Part shown: positions 1 to 5,234 of the stretch, piece after piece
How positions within the stretch are numbered: the stretch's first letter is position 1
Layout of the letters: the number at the start of each line of letters is the position of its first letter
Assembly (NCBI GenBank): GCA_012516225.1
Contig: JAAYWX010000156.1
Span: 1-5,234, forward strand
Source of the DNA: Clostridiales bacterium
Lineage (GTDB): Bacteria; Bacillota; Clostridia; Oscillospirales; Oscillospiraceae
Length of the DNA: 5,234 nucleotides
Reading direction: 5' to 3'
The notes under the pieces: model-generated
The model's database searches: none
What the model was told of the DNA's origin: nothing
What the model saw: only the letters and a program-made list of their open reading frames with translations
Position numbers and translations under genes: made by a program

Positions 1-1
1 G

Positions 2-658
2 GGACACACCGCAAAAGAGCGCACGATGAGAAATTTCGGAGCTCCTCATCCCGAGGGCTACCGAAAAGCTCTTCGTCTGATGAAGCAAGCGGAAAAATTC
101 CGCCGTCCCGTAATCTGCTTTGTGGACACTTCCGGCGCCTACTGCGGGATAGGCGCGGAAGAACGCGGACAAGGTCAGGCGATAGCGGCGAACCTGATGG
201 AGATGATTACTCTCAAAACGCCTATTGTGTCCGTCCTGATCGGGGAGGGCGGAAGCGGCGGTGCGCTCGCTCTTGCCGTTGCAGATCAAGTCTGGATGCT
301 TGAAAATGCCGTCTATTCCGTAATTTCGCCCGAAGGCTGCGCCAGCATACTCTGGAAAGATTCGGGCAGGGCCGCCGAAGCCGCAAAATATCTTAAACTA
401 ACGGCCGAAGACGCACTTTCAATGTCCGTCATCGAAAAAATAATTCCGGAAAAACATCTGGGCGAAGACGCTTTTTATGAAGAACTAAAATCTGAACTGA
501 CCCGTCAGATTATTCTGCTCGGCAGCATTCCCACTGACGAATTGGTCAATAAGCGCCGCCAAAGGTTCCGTTCAATCGGCATATCCTGCATATCCGAAGA
601 AACCGGCCGGCAATATGCCAGCGAAAGTATGTCAACACCCAAGGAGAATACAACATGA
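2..658 (+). CDS. accA: Acetyl-CoA carboxylase, carboxyltransferase subunit alpha (5'-partial)
   Basis: AccA pairs with AccD to form the carboxyltransferase that moves CO2 from biotinylated AccB to acetyl-CoA, giving malonyl-CoA for fatty-acid synthesis in the cytosol. The reading frame is open from base 2, so the ATG at 26 is internal: the residues before it (GHTAKERT) run straight into the conserved RNFGAPHPEGYRKALRLMK. About 218 residues are visible; the N-terminal part is outside the window. Family motifs follow in order (numbering from the Met at 26): DTSGAYCGIGAEERGQGQ at 34-51, the glycine-rich oxyanion-hole segment GEGGSGGALALAVAD at 73-87, and YSVISPEGCASILWKDS at 97-113. The DTSGAYCG form, against DTPGAYPG in E. 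coli, resembles clostridial AccA. The family normally ends near RRQRFRSIG (177-185), but here a polar tail of about 25 residues follows. The stop TGA overlaps the next start codon as ATGA. Whether this AccA is separate or fused to AccD cannot be seen. The family assignment is very secure. Confidence 0.96.
   Translation, partial: GHTAKERTMRNFGAPHPEGYRKALRLMKQAEKFRRPVICFVDTSGAYCGIGAEERGQGQAIAANLMEMITLKTPIVSVLIGEGGSGGALALAVADQVWMLENAVYSVISPEGCASILWKDSGRAAEAAKYLKLTAEDALSMSVIEKIIPEKHLGEDAFYEELKSELTRQIILLGSIPTDELVNKRRQRFRSIGISCISEETGRQYASESMSTPKENTT
641..646 (+). promoter_or_regulatory. Shine-Dalgarno site for the acyl-CoA synthetase gene
   Basis: AAGGAG lies 8 bases before the ATG at 655, inside the last codons of accA. 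It is a near-consensus site at normal spacing and fixes the start of the downstream gene. Together with the ATGA stop/start overlap it suggests both independent and coupled initiation on one mRNA. Confidence 0.88.
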
Positions 659-2295
659 GTATATACCGCCAATTTTGCGAAGAACTGTTTGACGAGAAAG
701 GAAGTTTAGTTGATTTTAAACTAAAATATCCGGATAATTTCAACTTCGGATATGACGTGGCAGACCGCATCGCTGAAAGCGATCCCGGCAAGAAAGCACT
801 TATATGGTGCAATGCTGAAGGTGAAGAGCAAATTTTTACGTTTGACGATATACGCAAGCTAAGCAACAAAGCGGCAAACGTTTTTAAAGCTCATGGAATT
901 GCAAAAGGCGACCGTGTAATGGTAATGCTGAAACGGCGATTTGAATACTGGTACACGGCCGTTGCCCTCCATAAGCTTGGAGCTGTGCTCATACCTGTAA
1001 CTCATATGCTAACTTCCGATGATATTGAGTACCGGGTAAAGAGTGCAGGAATAAAGGCTGCCATATGCGCGCCTGACGAGGATTTGACCCAAAAAATCCT
1101 TGCTGCTCAAAAGACCTGCCCAAGTCTGCGTATGCTGTGGACTGTCTGTAAAGCAGCGGACTGCTGCATGAATCTTTCCGAAGAAGTGGAATCTGCTCCG
1201 GATGTTCTCGAACGTATACCCACCTGTTCATCCGATCCTTTGATTATGTACTTTACTTCCGGCACTACCGGATATCCGAAAGGTGTCGTACACGACCACA
1301 GCTATCCCCTCTCACATATAATTACCGCAAAGTACTGGCAGCAGGTTGTCGACGGTGGACTTCACTTCACCGTTGCAGAAACCGGATGGGCAAAAACTTC
1401 ATGGGGGAAAATATACGGTCAATGGCTTGCCGGAAGCGCCGTAATGGTTTTTGATTTTGATAACTTTGACCCGAAGCAGTTAATTTCCGTTATCAACAAA
1501 TATAAAGTTACAACTTTCTGCGCTCCCCCGACTGTTTACAGATATCTTGTAAAAAAAGGCTTTGCCGATATGCCGAGTCTTCTTCATGCCACCACTGCCG
1601 GAGAAGCGCTGAATCCCGAAGTGTTCAGACTTTTCTATGAGCGTACCGGAATTCCTCTTATGGAAGGCTATGGTCAGACCGAATCAGCTTTGATACTCGG
1701 AAACCTTGCCGGAAATGCCTCCAAGCCGGGTTCCATGGGAAAGGCATCTCCTCTTTACCATGTGGAACTGCTCAAAGAAGACGGAACTCCTGCCAAAGCC
1801 GGTGAAACGGGCGAAATTGTCATCGTTCCCCCGAAAAGCGGGAAAGTGCCGGGTATTTTTATAGGCTACCACGACAACCCTTCTCTTTACGCCCGCGCTT
1901 GGAAAGGCGGCGTCTATCATACAGGCGATACCGCCTGGAAAGACAGTGACGGCTTCTATTGGTTCTGCGGACGCATTGACGATGTTATAAAAACATGCGG
2001 TTTTCGTGTAGGACCTTCCGAAATTGAAAATGTTCTGATGGAACACCCTGCCGTCATGGAATGTTCGGTAATAGGAGTTCCCGACCAGCTCCGCGGACAA
2101 GCCATAAAAGCCGTAGTAGTTTTGGCGCCCGGTTTTATCGAGTCAACCGGTCTTTTAAAAGAAATCAAGGAATTTTGCAATTCAAAGATAGCGGAATATA
2201 AATGGATCCGCCATATTGAATTTGCCGCAGCTCTGCCCAAAACAATCAGCGGCAAAATACGAAAATCGGAATTAAGAGAAAAAGCAAATCTTTGA
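655..2295 (+). CDS. AMP-forming acyl-CoA synthetase, medium-chain (MACS/ACSM-like) group
   Basis: This enzyme activates a free carboxylic acid with ATP to an acyl-adenylate, then transfers it to CoA. It is complete at 546 residues, usual for the family, and cytosolic (no signal peptide or membrane segment). Visible motifs are the phosphate-binding loop YFTSGTTGYPKGV (199-211), the adenine-site motif YGQTES (339-344), YHTGD (421-425, ribose-binding Asp425), GRIDDVIKTCGFRVGPSEIE (439-458, with Arg440, hinge Asp442 and Arg451) and the C-terminal PKTISGK with catalytic Lys534. In acetyl-CoA synthetase the adenine-site motif reads WWQTE, and its second Trp closes the acyl pocket. Here that position is Gly340, so a substrate larger than acetate is likely: medium-chain, branched or aromatic. 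The N-terminal NFNFGYDVAD (28-37) also fits the MACS group. The start at 655 is supported by AAGGAG and by a 4-base ATGA overlap with accA, so the two are almost surely co-transcribed. The exact substrate cannot be read from the sequence. Confidence 0.93.
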   Translation: MSIYRQFCEELFDEKGSLVDFKLKYPDNFNFGYDVADRIAESDPGKKALIWCNAEGEEQIFTFDDIRKLSNKAANVFKAHGIAKGDRVMVMLKRRFEYWYTAVALHKLGAVLIPVTHMLTSDDIEYRVKSAGIKAAICAPDEDLTQKILAAQKTCPSLRMLWTVCKAADCCMNLSEEVESAPDVLERIPTCSSDPLIMYFTSGTTGYPKGVVHDHSYPLSHIITAKYWQQVVDGGLHFTVAETGWAKTSWGKIYGQWLAGSAVMVFDFDNFDPKQLISVINKYKVTTFCAPPTVYRYLVKKGFADMPSLLHATTAGEALNPEVFRLFYERTGIPLMEGYGQTESALILGNLAGNASKPGSMGKASPLYHVELLKEDGTPAKAGETGEIVIVPPKSGKVPGIFIGYHDNPSLYARAWKGGVYHTGDTAWKDSDGFYWFCGRIDDVIKTCGFRVGPSEIENVLMEHPAVMECSVIGVPDQLRGQAIKAVVVLAPGFIESTGLLKEIKEFCNSKIAEYKWIRHIEFAAALPKTISGKIRKSELREKANL

Positions 2296-2331
2296 CATAA
2301 GGCAGTGCTTTACATTACTCAGATTTTCGGT
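2296..2331. other. Short convergent intergenic gap without a recognisable terminator
   Basis: These 36 bases separate the TGA of the + strand synthetase gene from the TAA of the - strand ABC gene. I looked for a GC-rich stem followed by a T-run on either strand and found none; the best inverted match is only about three base pairs (AGT/ACT). An 8-base direct repeat, CAGATTTT, occurs at 2320-2327 and 2337-2344, the second copy inside the ABC gene, and is probably chance. Transcripts from the two operons may therefore overlap at their 3' ends. Confidence 0.6.
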
Positions 2332-4089
2332 TTACACAGATTTTTCTTCAAGCTGGGCATTTATAAGTTTTTTGTAATACCCGCCCTGTGCAATAAGCGC
2401 ATCATGTGTTCCTTCCTGAATGACGCGTCCGTTGTGCAATACTATAATGCGGTCGGCTTCCAAAATGGTTGAAAGCCTGTGCGCTATCATTATTATAGTC
2501 TTTTTGTGGGCAAGGCTGCGAATTGTATCTTGTATCTCCTTCTCTGTCTTAGTATCAAGATTTGAAACCGCCTCGTCCATTATAAGAATAGGCGAATCCT
2601 TTAAAACCGCTCTGGCTATCGCTATACGCTGGCGCTGCCCGCCAGAAATTTGCACACCTCGTTCCCCTGCAACAGTATCGTATCCGTCCGGGAGCGACAG
2701 GATAAACTCATGAATGCGCGCTATTTTTGCCGCGGATACTATTTCTTCGAAACTTGCATCAAGTTTTCCGAGAGCGATGTTATCCCGAATGGTGGTGTTA
2801 AATAGGTATACATCCTGAAGTACTGCGGATATCATTGAATGAAGGTCTGACAGTTTCATCCTGCGAATATCCATGCTGCCGATCGAAATAGAACCGTCAC
2901 GCACATCCCATAAACGTGCCAATAGATTTGCACAGGTTGTTTTCCCTGCACCAGATTCTCCTACAATCGCGACAATCTCGCCGGCTTCTATATGAAATGA
3001 CACATCGTTAATTACGTTCGTCTCATTTTCTCCATATCCGACACTCACATGGTTGAATCGGATATCAGGTCTGAGATTTTCCGTATCCGTCTTTTCTCCG
3101 CTGTCAGGTACTATGGGCTTTGCCTGCAGTATGCCGCTTATACGTTCAGATGCGCCAAAAATCAATCCAAAGTTTCTCGCGATGCCGCAAAGCTCCAGTA
3201 AGGGATTAAACGCAAGCCATGCAGTTGTGCCTACAACCGCAAACCATTCCACCTGTAGTTTCCCGTTAAGCGTCAGCCATATGGACAACAGATTTATTAT
3301 CACGGCGGAAAGCCCTGCCGATGCCTGCAGTAAACCTCCCTCCGTCCCCATGCGTTTGGCATACTCCGCTTGCGCATCGTTCAGCAAATCCATAAAATGC
3401 CGGTTTTTCTTCTTATAGCGTTCCTGCCAGTTCAGCGTCAAAATCTCATTCATCCCGTTTATCCCTTCTAAAGTCACCGCATTTGCCTCTCCAAGCCTGT
3501 CTCGGATAAGCGCTCCCTGCTTATCGGCTTTATTTTTCATCAGAAAAGGCACGCAGAGCATAACTACGGTGCACATCAGCATTGCAAGCGCAAGCGACCA
3601 GTGGAGCGTTCCGAGAAACACTGTGATTCCTGTGCAAATTGCGGCAACTACCACCGTAAAACCTACGGTATGCCCATAAAACCACTCAAGTATTTCAACA
3701 TCGTTCATAAGTGTTGTTGCAATCTGCCCAGAACGCTCTTTCAGTAAAATATCCGGGCAAAGAGTTTCAAATTTATCGTAAAGCTTAACCCTGTAATCCA
3801 CAAGAGCATGGTAAGCCGCATCATGCGAAAGGTAGCTTTCAAAGAAAGTCGCTGCACAGCGCCCGGCAACACAGGCTGCAAGGATCCATAGCCACGGGCG
3901 TCCGCTCAAACTCCCGCCTTTTATCGCTTCCGCCGCCATATATGCGCATATACCAACGGCTGATATAATGCATGCCTCTTTCAAAATCCCTGCTATTATA
4001 CTTAGAAATATTTGCCTGCGATATGGCTTCATTTGTCCGAGCATATAAGAAACACTTTTTATTCTCGTATTTAAACTGCTTTCATCCAT
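2332..4089 (-). CDS. ABC exporter half-transporter (fused membrane and ATPase domains), CydC-like
   Basis: This is a 585-residue half-transporter: an N-terminal six-helix membrane domain followed by an ATPase domain. It acts in the cytoplasmic membrane, most likely as a heterodimer with the upstream partner. Hydrophobic segments lie roughly at residues 26-50, 66-83, 141-160, 163-184, 254-274 and 282-303. The ATPase domain shows the A-loop Tyr352, Walker A GESGAGKTT (377-385), Q-loop Gln425, signature ISGGQRQR (481-488), Walker B ILIMDE with catalytic Glu506, D-loop SNLD and H-loop His537. The membrane-domain stretch NDVEILEWFYGHT and the DEAVSNLD D-loop recall CydC-like members of the family. 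The chosen start is the ATG at 4089, 8 bases after a weak GGGGA. It overlaps the partner's stop by 8 bases (ATGGATGA), implying translational coupling. The frame also opens at a TTG at 4119, which would add 10 residues rich in Arg and Lys and looks less likely. Substrate unknown: drug, peptide, lipid, thiol or siderophore are all possible. Confidence 0.93.
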   Translation of the reverse strand: MDESSLNTRIKSVSYMLGQMKPYRRQIFLSIIAGILKEACIISAVGICAYMAAEAIKGGSLSGRPWLWILAACVAGRCAATFFESYLSHDAAYHALVDYRVKLYDKFETLCPDILLKERSGQIATTLMNDVEILEWFYGHTVGFTVVVAAICTGITVFLGTLHWSLALAMLMCTVVMLCVPFLMKNKADKQGALIRDRLGEANAVTLEGINGMNEILTLNWQERYKKKNRHFMDLLNDAQAEYAKRMGTEGGLLQASAGLSAVIINLLSIWLTLNGKLQVEWFAVVGTTAWLAFNPLLELCGIARNFGLIFGASERISGILQAKPIVPDSGEKTDTENLRPDIRFNHVSVGYGENETNVINDVSFHIEAGEIVAIVGESGAGKTTCANLLARLWDVRDGSISIGSMDIRRMKLSDLHSMISAVLQDVYLFNTTIRDNIALGKLDASFEEIVSAAKIARIHEFILSLPDGYDTVAGERGVQISGGQRQRIAIARAVLKDSPILIMDEAVSNLDTKTEKEIQDTIRSLAHKKTIIMIAHRLSTILEADRIIVLHNGRVIQEGTHDALIAQGGYYKKLINAQLEEKSV

Positions 4090-5234
4090 TTTTCGTTTCC
4101 CCGTTCTGTGTCTCTGCAAGACGGTAATAAATTCCTTGCTTGTCCATCAGCTCTGTATGTGAACCGACCTCTGCTACACGTCCTTCGTCAAGCACATATA
4201 TGCACCTTGCCTTTCGTATCGTCGAAAGCCTGTGGGCAATAACGATTGTTGTAAAGCGTCCTTCCAAGCGCTCAAGCGTTTCCTGTATCTCCTTTTCGCT
4301 TGCCGCATCTATGCTTGATGTGGCTTCATCCATAATAAGTATAGGCGCGTTTTTCAGTATGGCACGAGCTATGGCAATCCGCTGGCGCTGACCTCCGGAC
4401 AGTGTTTCCCCTCGCTCCCCTACCATTGTATTGTAGCCATAGGGCAGCGAAACAATGAATCCGTGTGCATCGGCGGCCTTTGCCGCTTGGATAACCATTT
4501 CGTCTGTCGCCTCAGGATTTGCCATTCGGATATTTTCTTTTACGGTTCCGTAAAACAGATAAGTGCTCTGAAACACTACTGCAATTTTGCTTCTCAAGTA
4601 TTCAATATCGTAATCGCGTATATCTGTACCATTAATGGTAACTGCTCCTTCATTTACATCGTAAAATCTCAAGACAAGATTTACAATTGTAGATTTTCCT
4701 GCCCCGGAACTTCCCGCAACAGCAACGGTTTCTCCTGCTCCTGCTGTCATTGAAACGTCCTTTAAGGCATACCCTCTTTCAGTTCTGTACCGGAAACTGA
4801 CATTTTCAAACCTGAGCACCGGCAGTCCTCCGTCAATCCCCGATTTTTTTGCATCTCTTTTTTCCTCATCTGCGACAGGTTCTTCAAGTATTTCCAAAAG
4901 CTCCCCTGCAACGGAAAGTCCGAGGTTGCTTGAGTGCCACGCATCATTAAGCGTACTTACAGGACGGACACATTCTATGACAAGAAATGTAATGTTCAGC
5001 AAACCGGCGGCTTCAAGCTTTCCATGCAGGCAACTGTAAGCGGCTATACCTGTTGTTATCGTCGTCGCCACCGCCGCCATAAGAGTTATCACATCTGAGG
5101 CAAGAAGAGAGTAGCGTGTACTGGCAAGCTGCCGTAATCTGAAACTCTCACTTGAACTGAAAAGTTCCCGCCCTTTTTCTTTTTCGGCATTAAAAAGTTT
5201 TAGTGTATTCATCCCCTGCATAGTATCTATATAC
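4082..5234 (-). CDS. ABC exporter half-transporter (5'-partial), partner of the downstream ABC gene
   Basis: This is the first visible gene of the - strand operon and a membrane-ATPase fusion like its neighbour. The frame is open to the window edge: residues YIDT precede the Met at 5221 and continue into QGMNTLKLFNAE, a stretch conserved inside exporter membrane domains. That Met is therefore internal, and the first four helices lie outside the window. Numbering from it, two hydrophobic segments remain (about 43-66 and 74-90), then a charged linker (112-130). The ATPase domain carries Walker A GSSGAGKST (170-178), Q-loop Gln218, signature LSGGQRQR (274-281), Walker B ILIMDE with catalytic Glu299, D-loop SSID and H-loop His330. 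All ATPase residues look intact. The TGA at 4084-4082 overlaps the start of the next gene. Tandem, coupled half-transporters usually form heterodimers (as CydDC, YbtPQ or BmrCD do); this pairing is inferred from layout. The family call is secure, the substrate unknown. Confidence 0.94.
   Translation of the reverse strand, partial: YIDTMQGMNTLKLFNAEKEKGRELFSSSESFRLRQLASTRYSLLASDVITLMAAVATTITTGIAAYSCLHGKLEAAGLLNITFLVIECVRPVSTLNDAWHSSNLGLSVAGELLEILEEPVADEEKRDAKKSGIDGGLPVLRFENVSFRYRTERGYALKDVSMTAGAGETVAVAGSSGAGKSTIVNLVLRFYDVNEGAVTINGTDIRDYDIEYLRSKIAVVFQSTYLFYGTVKENIRMANPEATDEMVIQAAKAADAHGFIVSLPYGYNTMVGERGETLSGGQRQRIAIARAILKNAPILIMDEATSSIDAASEKEIQETLERLEGRFTTIVIAHRLSTIRKARCIYVLDEGRVAEVGSHTELMDKQGIYYRLAETQNGETKNG
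4096..4102 (-). promoter_or_regulatory. Weak ribosome-binding site favouring the ATG start at 4089
   Basis: Read on the - strand the bases are GGGGAAA; the GGGGA part ends 8 bases before the ATG at 4089-4087. The match to GGAGG is partial, so initiation probably depends on ribosomes finishing the upstream gene, whose TGA lies just past this ATG. Confidence 0.4.

Noticed and set aside
26..658. ATG at 26 as the true start of AccA
   Set aside because: The frame is open to base 2 and the residues before the ATG join directly to the conserved RNFG segment; AccA proteins are substantially longer than 210 residues, so the gene begins outside the window.
1684..2100. Long - strand open frame opposite the synthetase gene
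   Set aside because: It lies entirely inside a gene with full motif support, shows no recognisable domain and has no clear ribosome site; it is an antisense shadow.
2320..2344. CAGATTTT direct repeat near the convergent junction as an operator or attachment site
   Set aside because: Only 8 bases, AT-rich, with one copy inside a coding sequence and no nearby promoter or integrase; chance is the simplest explanation.
3053..3418. + strand open frame opposite the membrane domain of the second ABC gene
   Set aside because: Antisense to a well-supported gene; no domain, and no start signal beyond a chance ATG.
2560..4400. Similar DNA stretches at about 2560-2660 and 4310-4400 as a possible repeat element
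   Set aside because: They encode the same Walker B and signature motifs in two paralogous ABC proteins; the similarity is explained by the gene family.
4463..4753. + strand open frame opposite the first ABC gene, with cysteine-rich sequence
   Set aside because: It is the complement of the ATPase domain (Walker A to signature region), and its composition follows from that; no independent coding evidence.
5219..5221. ATG at 5221 as the true start of the first - strand ABC gene
   Set aside because: The frame stays open to the window edge and the Met lies inside a conserved region of the exporter membrane domain; a 379-residue protein would lack four of six helices.

Overview
The window holds four protein-coding genes and almost no non-coding DNA. 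Two genes on the + strand (accA, then an acyl-CoA synthetase) converge on two genes on the - strand (a tandem pair of ABC exporter half-transporters). The first + gene and the first - gene both run off the window, so each is seen only in part. The AccA sequence has DTSGAYCG and GQGQAIA where E. coli AccA has DTPGAYPG and GQSEAIA. As recalled from known families, this matches AccA of anaerobic Clostridia most closely. GC looks moderate (mid-40s by eye), there is a clear AAGGAG ribosome-binding site, and genes are packed with start/stop overlaps. A clostridial-type Firmicute is the best guess; another anaerobe carrying a clostridial-type fatty-acid operon cannot be excluded.

Positions 2-658 (+) encode the C-terminal part of the acetyl-CoA carboxylase carboxyltransferase alpha subunit. 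In an ATGA overlap, positions 655-2295 (+) encode a complete 546-residue AMP-forming acyl-CoA synthetase of the medium-chain (MACS/ACSM-like) group. All core adenylation motifs are present, and a glycine sits where acetyl-CoA synthetases have the pocket-closing tryptophan. A 36-bp gap (2296-2331) separates the converging genes. Positions 4089-2332 (-) encode a complete ABC half-transporter with CydC-like character. It starts inside the end of an upstream partner (5234-4082, -), a second half-transporter whose N-terminal membrane part lies outside the window.

Taken together, one operon makes malonyl-CoA and activates a free carboxylic acid as its CoA thioester, and the opposing operon encodes a probable heterodimeric exporter. 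Ordinary fatty-acid synthesis with acid salvage or primer supply, next to an unrelated transporter, is the plain reading. A dedicated lipid or polyketide locus with its own exporter is possible, but nothing in the window proves it. I see no RNA gene, mobile element, CRISPR array or clearly novel system. The other open frames are shadows of these four genes.
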